From assembly GCF_001557535.2 (NCBI RefSeq), contig NZ_CP014307.1, positions 1,547,938 through 1,611,937 on the forward strand: a DNA stretch of 64,000 nt, in the 5' to 3' direction. This document shows, piece by piece, positions 54,105 to 62,344 of the stretch. Position numbers and translations under genes: made by a program. The stretch comes from Burkholderia sp. PAMC 26561. Its GTDB lineage: Bacteria; Pseudomonadota; Gammaproteobacteria; Burkholderiales; Burkholderiaceae. How positions within the stretch are numbered: position 1 is the stretch's first letter; every line of letters begins with the position of its first letter. Under the pieces are notes generated by a model that saw only the letters and a list, made by a program, of their open reading frames with translations, was not told the DNA's origin and searched no databases.

Positions 54105-56813
54105 TTACTTGAACCGGTACGTCGCCCCGATCTGGAAGAAGCGGCCCACGTCGGTGTACAGCGACTGGTCGTAGCCGGTCAGGTCTGCACCCGAGGTCCA
54201 TTCGGCATCGAACGGCGGCTTTTTGTCGAACAGGTTGTTGATGCCCGCATAGATCGTCCAGTTCTTGAAGCCGCGATAGCTCGTGAACAGGTTGAACTGG
54301 CTATACGACGCCACCGACAACGGCGTGTCCCCGTTGATATCCGCAATCGCGTTCGTGTACGGACCCGTGTATTGCCAGGTGAGCGTGGTCGTGAACTTGT
54401 GGTAATCCCAGGTCAGGTCCGTGTTGCCCTTCCAGCGCGGATTCGATGCGCCGAACGGCTGGTTAAGCGCCAGGTTGTTGCCGGCAAAATCTGCCGTTGC
54501 AGCGCCCGGGCTGTGGAGCTTGAAGTGCCACACGTAGGCCCAGTCACCGGACAGCGTGAACGAACCGACCGGCGTGCCGACCGTCTTGCGCCAGTTGAAG
54601 TCGAAGCCATCGGTATCGAGCGAGCCCAGGTTGATGAACTGCGACGTGATGTAGCGCAGCGTGCCGTCCGGGTTGCGAATCACCTGGCTCGGGTCGTTGG
54701 CTGCAAGTTCCGCGACCGGATCTTCCGTGCCGATCACACCGTCGATGCGCACCTTGTAGAAGCCTGCGCCGATATCCGACGTAGCATCCGGCGACAACTG
54801 AAAGCCGATGTTGTAGTTCTTCGTGTGCTCAGGCTGAAGGTTCGGGTTGCCGTTCGTGAACTCGGTCGTGAAGGCTTTGGTCGGACCACGCGGATCGTAC
54901 GGGTCGGTCAGGTTCTGGTGACCCGTGTATGAAGCCTGCGAGTTTTCGACCAGCGTCGGTGCACGGAATCCGCGGCTGAACGACGCGAAGGTCGTGAATG
55001 CCTGCACAGGCTGATAGCGCAATGCGAAGCTCGGTGAGAACGCGCCGCCGAAGTCGCTGTAGTGGTCATAGCGGCCCGACTGCGTGAACGTCAATGCGCG
55101 GATGATCGGAATCTCGACCTGGTAGAACACGGCCGCCACGTTGCGCGAACCGTCCACCGTCTGGATCTGCGCCGGCGAGACGATACCCAGCGACGAATAC
55201 GTGCGCGGGTTGATGATCGAGCTTTCGTGACGGAACTCGGTACCGAGACCCAGGCCAACGTTGCCTGTGGGCAGCGTGAACAGGTTCGATGTCGAGGTCT
55301 TCGCGCTGACCGTATCGAGCTTCGTGATGGCCTGCTGGTAGTCGTCATGGAACACGCCGTCCAGACCGTTCGGCGTGGAACCCGGGTTCAGGAAGTTGTA
55401 CCCGCCGTTTTGCAGCACGTTCTGCCAGCCCGCCACATCCAGCGAGTTGTAGAAGTGGCTGTCCACCGTGCTTTGCGAATGGCCTGCATCGACTGACCAG
55501 TCCCAGTCGCCCAGCTTCGGCGTGGTGAACGATCCCTTGATCCCGGTCGACGCCTTCCAGAACGTCGAGACCGTGTCCACGCCCACGCCCGCGGTCGGGA
55601 AGGTGTAGTTGATCGGGGTATCGACGCCGAACGGGTTGAACGGATTGCCGCCCGGCACCGTGCGGTTGAGCGGCGAGATGCTGTTGCTCTGCGGGTTGTA
55701 CACGTTGGACAAGCTGCTCGCCGACTGCAGGCCGCCGTACTGCACGGTCTCGTCGCGGCTGCCCCAGAACTCGGCGTACGCCTGCATGTCGTCGTTGATC
55801 TGGAACGTGCCGCGCACCTTGGCGTTCAGGCGTGTGGTCGACGGAACCAGCGAGTAGTCATGCGCCGTGTTGTAGGTACACGTGCTGCCGGCGGTCCGGC
55901 CGGTCGTGGTGTTCGGCGGGCAGGGGTTGAGCGGGACGTTGGTGCCGTCCGGCTGGGTCCAGAAGCTCTGCTGGTTGTTGCCGGCCGGCAGGTTGTTGCC
56001 GCCGAAGCGCGTGAAGTCCTGGCTGCTGGTCATGTCGCGGTCAGCGAGGGTCGAGCCCGAATCGCGAAACCAGCTCGCCGAACCCGTGACGTTGAAGCGG
56101 TCCGTAGCAAGATTGCCGAAGCCGCCGAGCACGCTGAAGCTGCCTTGTGCATCGCCCGGATGTTGTGCCTTGCCGAGCTGGCTGTCGATCTGGAAGCCCT
56201 GGAAATTCTTCTTCGTGATGATGTTGACCACGCCCGCAATGGCGTCCGAACCGTACTGCGATACCGCACCCGTCTTCACGATTTCGATCCGGTCGATGGT
56301 GTTCAGCGGGATCGTGTTGATGTCGAAGAATGTGTCGGTGAAGTTCACCGCTTGCGCGTAGTTGGCGACGCGCTGGCCGTCGACCAGCACCAGCGTGTAT
56401 TTCTCGGACAGGCCACGCAATGCAATGCCGGCGCCGCCTGGAGCGGTGCTGTTCATCGTCGATTGCGACCAGCTGCTGGCCGAGTTTGCCGACACGCCGC
56501 GCAAGAAATCGGCAACGGTGGTGTAGCCGCTTTGTTCGATCTCCTTGGCTGTCACAGTCTGGACTTCCGTGTTGCCTACCTTGTCCGACGTACGGATCAG
56601 CGAGCCCGTGACTTCCACTTTTTCAAGCTTGGTCGGAGCCGCGGACGTCGCTGCAGCGGGTGTCGTGGCCGTTGTGGAAGTCGTACCCGACGCGCCGCCT
56701 GTGCCGCTCTGGTCGACGGTCTGTGCGTGCGCCATCGGAATGAATGCGGCGCTCAGCACGAGTTCGGCGCCAATGATGCCCTTGATCGCCGTTACCAATC
56801 TCTTCTGTTTCAC
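54105..56813 (-). CDS. TonB-dependent outer membrane receptor
   Basis: This is a 902-residue receptor with a signal peptide (to about residue 30), a Thr/Ala/Ser-rich stretch, a TonB-box-like KVEVTGSLI, and a plug domain (about 75-205; YTLVLVDGQRVANY, IEIVKTGAVSQYGSDAIAGVVNII). A 22-strand barrel follows, with many Tyr/Gly/Asn loops. It uses the TonB complex to import a bulky substrate. The class with V-TGS-I box is common for large peptides or polymers rather than classical siderophores. It faces the exbB operon across about 1 kb, so both probably answer one signal. Confidence 0.93.
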   Translation of the reverse strand: MKQKRLVTAIKGIIGAELVLSAAFIPMAHAQTVDQSGTGGASGTTSTTATTPAAATSAAPTKLEKVEVTGSLIRTSDKVGNTEVQTVTAKEIEQSGYTTVADFLRGVSANSASSWSQSTMNSTAPGGAGIALRGLSEKYTLVLVDGQRVANYAQAVNFTDTFFDINTIPLNTIDRIEIVKTGAVSQYGSDAIAGVVNIITKKNFQGFQIDSQLGKAQHPGDAQGSFSVLGGFGNLATDRFNVTGSASWFRDSGSTLADRDMTSSQDFTRFGGNNLPAGNNQQSFWTQPDGTNVPLNPCPPNTTTGRTAGSTCTYNTAHDYSLVPSTTRLNAKVRGTFQINDDMQAYAEFWGSRDETVQYGGLQSASSLSNVYNPQSNSISPLNRTVPGGNPFNPFGVDTPINYTFPTAGVGVDTVSTFWKASTGIKGSFTTPKLGDWDWSVDAGHSQSTVDSHFYNSLDVAGWQNVLQNGGYNFLNPGSTPNGLDGVFHDDYQQAITKLDTVSAKTSTSNLFTLPTGNVGLGLGTEFRHESSIINPRTYSSLGIVSPAQIQTVDGSRNVAAVFYQVEIPIIRALTFTQSGRYDHYSDFGGAFSPSFALRYQPVQAFTTFASFSRGFRAPTLVENSQASYTGHQNLTDPYDPRGPTKAFTTEFTNGNPNLQPEHTKNYNIGFQLSPDATSDIGAGFYKVRIDGVIGTEDPVAELAANDPSQVIRNPDGTLRYITSQFINLGSLDTDGFDFNWRKTVGTPVGSFTLSGDWAYVWHFKLHSPGAATADFAGNNLALNQPFGASNPRWKGNTDLTWDYHKFTTTLTWQYTGPYTNAIADINGDTPLSVASYSQFNLFTSYRGFKNWTIYAGINNLFDKKPPFDAEWTSGADLTGYDQSLYTDVGRFFQIGATYRFK

Positions 56814-57831
56814 GTGCTCTCCCTCTTGTCAGTGAGCATATTTGATCGAACCAACCGGCCGGCTCGTGCGAGTTGCACGGACCGGTCATGCGATGTTTGT
56901 CGACGCTTTTTATTGCGGGGCGCGCTAAACGCTGGTTGCGTCGTTTGAACATCGTCAGTCAAGGCGCAATCTCAATCGTGTTGAAAGGCGCCGTTGATAA
57001 GCGGCTGCACCAAGAGCACGAGTTATGCCAATTTGCGAAAGGGATTAAACGGAAGAGCCGGATACGGCCATTTATTTCTGCAGTAAGAATTTGAAATGAA
57101 TGCGTTTTATTTTTTATTGCCAATTGCTGTTTAGCGATTAAAGTAAAACGGCTTTTTCGGATCGCAATAACACCCTTTATTTTGGCGCGCTGTTGTTTGT
57201 AAGGTGAGTTAGAGGAGTTAGTCTAATTAATGTGGTGCAATCGCTGCACCTTGAAAGGGAACAGATTGCATCACACTGTGCATTACGGTTTGAAAGCAAT
57301 TGTGAGGGGTTATCACGGCGTGTGTGCACAGTATAAACATAAGCAATGCGTTTATGTAATACCCCTGCGCAAACTCTTTGCCATGGCGGGATTGAGCTGC
57401 ACGGGGCAGCCTAGGGTTTGGGAGTATGTAGAATCATCGATAATCAAAAAGATGACCCGTGCATGTATATTACACAAAGCTTTCATTAGCACCAGTGTAA
57501 TCATTCGGTGCACAAATAAAGGGTTTATTGGGTTAAGTCAGCTTGATGGCAGGCTTTAAGCGTATTCCGAAGGATCAAGATTGACCTGGCGGTACCGAAC
57601 AGAAATCTGCGTGACAAAAGACGCACCTCTCTAATTCGGGAAATTCGCCGTAAGATCAAGGCGCCGCATGAGGGTGGACGAGCAGCAGATCAAAAGCGGG
57701 TTATCGCTTGGCATAGCCGTTGCTTAGAGAGTCGCGCTTTTGCGGGTAGCGTCGAAAACGAAGCCGCCCGCTTTAAGAAATACCGTCATCCACAAAATGA
57801 TTAGCATCTTTTGTCCTAACCGGAGTCCGCA
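56814..57831. promoter_or_regulatory. 1-kb AT-richer gap between the receptor and exbB
   Basis: No supported gene is present. A 109-residue plus-strand frame at 57230-57559 has unusual composition and no motif. The gap is clearly richer in A and T than its neighbours between 57060 and 57560 and has several dyads, for example CATAA-N9-TTATG at about 57337-57355. A perfect Fur box was not found by eye. It must carry the promoters of the receptor and the exbB operon. Confidence 0.4.
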
Positions 57832-58485
57832 GTGCTGAATACCCTCATTAATTATTCGGTCCAGTCGATGGGCCTCATTCCCCTTCTCGGCGTCATCTTC
57901 CTGCTGGGCATGGCCGTGATCATCGAGCGTCTGGTGTTCTTCGCTAGAGCAGTGCGCGCAGGCAAGACTATCGAACACGATCTGAAACTTCTGAAGGCCA
58001 ATCATCCGGAAGACGCCGCAAAGCTCGTCAAGCATTACGACTCGACCGTGCAGGCCGAACTCGTGAAGACGGCCATGAAGGTCAGCGGCCGCGACGAGGC
58101 AGTCGTCGAGCGCGAAGTGGAAGAGGCGATCATGTTTCAGATGCCGCGTCTGGACCGTAACCTGTGGGTGCTCGATACCGCCGTCACGCTCGGACCGTTG
58201 CTCGGGCTGCTCGGCACGATCATCGGCATGGTGGAGTCGTTCAATGTGCTCGGCGCGAGCGGCACGGCAAATCCCAATGGTGTGACGGGCGGTATCGGCC
58301 ATGCGCTGACGGCCACGGCCTGCGGTCTTGTCATTGCCATCATCTGCGTGATCTTTCTCAACTACTTCAACAAACGCATCCGCATGACGGTCAATCAGTT
58401 CGACCTGATCAAGTCGCTGCTGGTCTCGCGTTTCTCCGCGCCGGTTCGCCGCAGCGCTGACGTGCGCCCTGAAATTGCCGCATGA
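57832..58485 (+). CDS. exbB: TonB-system proton channel ExbB/TolQ family
   Basis: This is a 217-residue MotA/TolQ/ExbB family protein with three helices (about 15-35, 115-140 and 155-180). Signature GPLLGLLGTIIGMVESF is present. It forms the inner-membrane proton channel with ExbD that powers TonB. Start is GTG at 57832, with CGGAG 6 bp upstream. It is the first gene of the operon and lies 72 bp upstream of exbD. Confidence 0.95.
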   Translation: MLNTLINYSVQSMGLIPLLGVIFLLGMAVIIERLVFFARAVRAGKTIEHDLKLLKANHPEDAAKLVKHYDSTVQAELVKTAMKVSGRDEAVVEREVEEAIMFQMPRLDRNLWVLDTAVTLGPLLGLLGTIIGMVESFNVLGASGTANPNGVTGGIGHALTATACGLVIAIICVIFLNYFNKRIRMTVNQFDLIKSLLVSRFSAPVRRSADVRPEIAA

Positions 58486-58557
58486 GTTGCTGCATAGAGG
58501 GCTCTCGAGCCGTTTGCAGCATGCATCAATGTCGTTTGGAAACAGAAGAGGTTTGAG

Positions 58558-58980
58558 ATGAGTAGAAATCACCGCAGTCATTATCTGGGCGCGGAAGAGA
58601 AGGCACGCATCGAGATCATCCCGATGATCGACATCATGATGTTCCTGCTGGTCTTCTTCATGCTCGCCACGCTCAAGATGATCCAGGGTGCGGGCATCAA
58701 GCTGGACCTGCCGCAATCCAGTACCGCCGAAGCGTTGCAGCAGACCATCAAGGTATCGATCGGCGTGACGAAGACCGACGAGCTTTACCTGGACGCGAAG
58801 CCCATCACGCCCGACGAACTCACCACGCGCCTGAAGGGCCTCGTGAGCGATTCGAAGAAAGTCGATGTCGCCATCTCCGGCGACGAAGGCACGAGCTACA
58901 AGAACATCATCCACGTGATGGACCTGGTGCGCGCGGCCGGTATCAGCTCTGTAGCACTGGCGACGAATCCGACGACATGA
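58558..58980 (+). CDS. exbD: TonB-system protein ExbD
   Basis: This is a 140-residue ExbD/TolR family protein with one helix. The channel Asp is in PMIDIMMFLLVFF near residue 23, and the periplasmic domain follows. AGAGG lies 7 bp before the ATG. Its stop overlaps the tonB start by 4 bp (ATGA), so both are coupled. Confidence 0.95.
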   Translation: MSRNHRSHYLGAEEKARIEIIPMIDIMMFLLVFFMLATLKMIQGAGIKLDLPQSSTAEALQQTIKVSIGVTKTDELYLDAKPITPDELTTRLKGLVSDSKKVDVAISGDEGTSYKNIIHVMDLVRAAGISSVALATNPTT

Positions 58981-59759
58981 ACGCTCCCGTACATCTGGTC
59001 AGCACGCCTCGCGTGCCTCTGGACGGGGCGCTGTGGGCGTCGAAGGGAGCATCGAAAGACGGCAAGGTATCGATGAAAGTCGCGGTCGGCGCCGCGTTGC
59101 TCGTCGAACTGTTGCTGATTGCCGGTCTCTCGCACGTGAACTTCACCCCTGACGCGCCGCCGCCGCCGAAAGAACTGCGCGTGCGCATGGCGCCACCGCC
59201 GCCTCCGCCACCGCCGCCGCCCGAGGTGAAGAAGCTCGAGCCGCCGCCGGCTCCCACGCCGCAAAAGCCGGTGCCGAAGAAAGTCGAGCCGAAGCCGTTG
59301 CCCACGCCCAAGCCGCCGCCGGCCAAACCGTCGCCCGCGCCGAAGGAAGCGCAGATCCCGGCTGCAGCGAATCCGTCCGCCAACGCGCCTGCCGTGGCCA
59401 CCACGCCGTCCAACTCGCCGCCAAGTCCGCCAGTGGCCGCAACGGGCGCCGCGCCTGTCGCGCCGCCTGCGTTGCATGGTGTGGTGGATGGCCGTGGACA
59501 CTGCCAGTCCGTGCAGCCGCAGATTCCGCGCAAGGCGCTGCAGGACGGCATCTCGGCTGACGTGATCGCGCATCTGACGATCAATCCGGACGGCAGCGTG
59601 GGCGCCGTGAAGATCGTGAAGACGACGCCGCCGACTTCGGTCTTCAACGAAGCCGTCACGACTGCAGCCAAGGCGTACAAGTGCGAGAAGAACGCCGAGC
59701 CGTATGTTGGCGAGGTGACCTTCTCGTTCAAGACCGCGCCGAGCAGCGACGACGAATGA
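58977..59759 (+). CDS. tonB: TonB-family energy transducer, first copy
   Basis: This is a 260-residue TonB protein: cytoplasmic tail, one helix (about 35-52), a Pro-rich periplasmic spacer (PPPP and KP repeats, about 60-150) and a C-terminal domain with HGVVDGRGHCQSVQPQIPRK and AYKCEK. Two Cys in this domain could form a disulfide. It passes energy from ExbBD to outer membrane receptors. A second copy lies 1.8 kb downstream with the same domain, so they probably split work between two receptors or partners. Confidence 0.92.
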   Translation: MNAPVHLVSTPRVPLDGALWASKGASKDGKVSMKVAVGAALLVELLLIAGLSHVNFTPDAPPPPKELRVRMAPPPPPPPPPPEVKKLEPPPAPTPQKPVPKKVEPKPLPTPKPPPAKPSPAPKEAQIPAAANPSANAPAVATTPSNSPPSPPVAATGAAPVAPPALHGVVDGRGHCQSVQPQIPRKALQDGISADVIAHLTINPDGSVGAVKIVKTTPPTSVFNEAVTTAAKAYKCEKNAEPYVGEVTFSFKTAPSSDDE

Positions 59760-59810
59760 CCGTCTTCATGCGCGTTCGTTGGATCTGATCCATCACAAAG
59801 TTGAACCAAA

Positions 59811-59851
59811 CCTTCGGCATGTCCCGCTCAGTGTGTGAGACATGCCGAAGG
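59811..59851 (+). repeat. 13-bp perfect inverted repeat between tonB and the binding-protein gene
   Basis: CCTTCGGCATGTC (59811-59823) and GACATGCCGAAGG (59839-59851) form a strong stem with a 15-base loop. It is not followed by a T-run, so it is more likely an mRNA-processing or stability element that changes the ratio of the genes before and after it. It lies 52 bp after the tonB stop and 72 bp before the next start. Confidence 0.6.
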
Positions 59852-59922
59852 CCGCTGCAACCGCGAGTAGTCACTGATCATTGGCCATTGGCGGCAAGTC
59901 ATGAATTCCGGGAGTTTCCTTG

Positions 59923-61575
59923 ATGTTTTTCGCTTCGTCCGTTTCTTCATCCGTTCTTCCTGCGCGCCGGTCGTCCACTTTATTGGCCGCGTGTCTCTTC
60001 AGCGCCGCAATCCTCCCCAGTCTCGCCAGCGCGGCCATCATCCCGCCCGGCACGCAACTCGCCGCGAAGCAGGAGTTGGTGCGCAACAATGGCAGCGAAG
60101 TCGAGACGCTCGATCCGAACGTCGCCGAATCCGTGCCGGCCAATAACGTTACGCGAGATCTCTTCGAAGGCTTGACTGCTGTTCGCTCCGACGGTGAAAC
60201 GGTACCCGGCGTCGCCGAGAAGTGGGAAATGAAAGACTCGACCACGTGGATCTTTCATCTGCGAAAGAATGCGAAGTGGTCGAACGGCGAACCAGTCACG
60301 GCGGGAGATTTCGTTTTCAGTGCCCAGCGGCTCGTCGATCCAAAAACCGCATCGCCATATGCGAACACGTATGGCATGTTCCTGCTGAACGGCACGGAAA
60401 TCGTCGCGGGCAAAAAGCCGGTCGCATCGCTTGGTGTGACGGCGATCGACGCGAATACGCTGCAGATAAGGACCCCGTACCCGGTACCGTTCCTGCCTGA
60501 CCTGATGACCAACACGAACTTCGGCCCCATCAACAAGGCCGCGATGGAGAAGAACGGCAAGGACTGGACGAAGCCGGGCAAGCTCGTCAGCAACGGCGCG
60601 TTCATGCTGAAAGACTGGCAGGTGAACAACCGGCTCGTGCTCGCGAAGAACCCGAATTACTGGAATGCCGGCTACGTACAACTGAACCAGGTGACGTACC
60701 TGCCTATCGAAGATGAGAACACGGACGTCAAGCAGTACGAGTCGGGCGGCAACGACTGGGTTTACCAATTGCCCTCTGGCACGTTCGCGCGCTACAAGCA
60801 GGAGTATCCGAACGAGATGCGCGCAGCGCCCATGCTCGGCTTGCGCTACTACTCGTTCAACAACAAGGACCCGTTGTTGAAAGACGTACGCGTGCGCAAG
60901 GCGTTGTCGATGGTCATCGATCGCGACATCCTAGCGCAACGCGTCACGGCCGATGGCCAGATCCCGGCGTATGGCGTGATTGTGAAGGGCGTGAAGGGCG
61001 CGGACGTGAACGCCTACGACTGGGCGTCATGGCCCATGGCAAAGCGCGTGGAAGAGGCCAAGAAACTGTTGGCCGAAGCGGGCGTGAAGCCTGGCACCAA
61101 GCTGCAGTTCGCGATGAACACCAGCGAATATCACAAGAAAATGGCGATCTTCGCGGCGTCGGAATGGAAGAGCAAGCTCGGGCTCGATACCGACATCCAG
61201 GCCATGGAATTCAAGGTCTTGCTGAAGAAGCGCCATGATGGCGATTACCAGATTGCGCGCAACGGCTGGGTTGCCGACTACAACGACGCCAGCACGTTCC
61301 TGACGCTGGTTCAGTGCGGCTCGGAGCAAAACGACAATCAGGCCTGCAATCCGAAAGCCGATGCGCTGATGCGTGAAGCATCGAACTCCACCGATCCCGC
61401 CACGCGCCTGAAGCTGCAAACGGAAGCGGGCAAGGTTGCAATGGAAGACTATCCCATGCTGCCGCTCCTGCAATACACGCTCGTGCGCCTCGTGAAGAGC
61501 TACGTGGGCGGTTATTCCACGAAGAATCCGATGGACCACTACCGCAGCGAAGACCTGTACATCATCAAGCACTGA
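59923..61575 (+). CDS. OppA-like periplasmic peptide-binding protein
   Basis: This is a 550-residue extracellular solute-binding protein of family 5. A signal peptide ends near residue 38 (SLASA), followed by SEVETLDPNVAESVPANN and the family motifs VTRDLFEGL, WIFHLRKNAKWSNGEPVTAGDF, and RVRKALSMVIDRD. It closely follows oligopeptide-binding OppA/MppA in layout. ATG 59923 is chosen because GGGAG lies 8 bp before it; a TTG just before is possible. No ABC permease gene is in this window, but the operon continues past it. Confidence 0.92.
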   Translation: MFFASSVSSSVLPARRSSTLLAACLFSAAILPSLASAAIIPPGTQLAAKQELVRNNGSEVETLDPNVAESVPANNVTRDLFEGLTAVRSDGETVPGVAEKWEMKDSTTWIFHLRKNAKWSNGEPVTAGDFVFSAQRLVDPKTASPYANTYGMFLLNGTEIVAGKKPVASLGVTAIDANTLQIRTPYPVPFLPDLMTNTNFGPINKAAMEKNGKDWTKPGKLVSNGAFMLKDWQVNNRLVLAKNPNYWNAGYVQLNQVTYLPIEDENTDVKQYESGGNDWVYQLPSGTFARYKQEYPNEMRAAPMLGLRYYSFNNKDPLLKDVRVRKALSMVIDRDILAQRVTADGQIPAYGVIVKGVKGADVNAYDWASWPMAKRVEEAKKLLAEAGVKPGTKLQFAMNTSEYHKKMAIFAASEWKSKLGLDTDIQAMEFKVLLKKRHDGDYQIARNGWVADYNDASTFLTLVQCGSEQNDNQACNPKADALMREASNSTDPATRLKLQTEAGKVAMEDYPMLPLLQYTLVRLVKSYVGGYSTKNPMDHYRSEDLYIIKH

Positions 61576-61588
61576 GCCCGAACCCGTC

Positions 61589-62344
61589 ATGAACGATTCG
61601 CATGAACCCTTGAAGGGCGCGCTGTGGGCGTCCGCGCACGCGGAACACAAACATCAGCCGATGGGTGTGTTCATCGCGGCGGCGGTCGTCGTGACGGTGT
61701 TGATGATCTACGGCCTCACGCATGTGAACTTTGCGCCTGTGCAAGCGCCGCCCAAGGAGATGCGCGTGACCATGGCGCCACCGCCACCGCCGCCACCGCC
61801 GCCGGAAGTAAAGAAGATCGAGCCGCCGCCTGCGCCCACGCCGGTTGAAAAACCGAAGCCGACGCCGGTCAAGCCGAAACCGTTGCCGACACCGAAGCCG
61901 CCTCCCGCGAAACCCGCGCTGGCGCCGAAGGAAGCGAACATTCCTGCCGCGGCCAATCCCTCGCCCAACGCGCCTGCGCTCGCGACGGCCCCGGCGAATA
62001 CGACGCCTGCAGCGCCTGTTGCCGCAGCGGCTGCGCCGACTCCCGCGCCTGCGCCGGGCTTGCATGGCGTGGTCGATGGACGCGGCCACTGCCAGTCCGT
62101 GCAGCCGCAGATTCCGCGCAAGGCGCTGCAGGACGGCATCTCGGCGACGGTGACGGCGCGTCTGTCGATAGGTACCGACGGGCAGGTCAGCGACGTCAAG
62201 ATCATGCGCGTTTCGCCACCCACGTCCGTCTTCAACGATGCGGTGATCGCGGCCGGCAAGGGCTATAAATGCGAAAAGAACCCCGAGCCGTATGTTGGCG
62301 AAGTGCAGTTCTCGTTCAAGACAACCGCGAGCGACGATGAGTAA
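61589..62344 (+). CDS. TonB-family energy transducer, second copy
   Basis: This is a 251-residue paralogue of the TonB at 58977, with one helix (about 26-45), a Pro/Ala-rich spacer and a near-identical C-terminal domain. The two genes share 59 identical bases (59499-59557 with 62087-62145). Cytoplasmic tail and spacer differ. It starts 13 bp after the OppA-like gene and overlaps the next gene by 8 bp. Two TonB copies in one operon suggest separate receptors or a dimer of unlike subunits. Confidence 0.9.
   Translation: MNDSHEPLKGALWASAHAEHKHQPMGVFIAAAVVVTVLMIYGLTHVNFAPVQAPPKEMRVTMAPPPPPPPPPEVKKIEPPPAPTPVEKPKPTPVKPKPLPTPKPPPAKPALAPKEANIPAAANPSPNAPALATAPANTTPAAPVAAAAAPTPAPAPGLHGVVDGRGHCQSVQPQIPRKALQDGISATVTARLSIGTDGQVSDVKIMRVSPPTSVFNDAVIAAGKGYKCEKNPEPYVGEVQFSFKTTASDDE

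Noticed and set aside
57230..57559. A 109-codon plus-strand frame in the 1-kb gap before exbB
   Set aside because: Rich in Cys, His and Lys with AT-rich codons unlike all neighbours; no ribosome site or motif. Probably chance in an AT-richer region.
59198..59232. Short CCGCCACCG-type DNA repeats in both tonB genes
   Set aside because: They encode the Pro-rich spacer and need no separate explanation.
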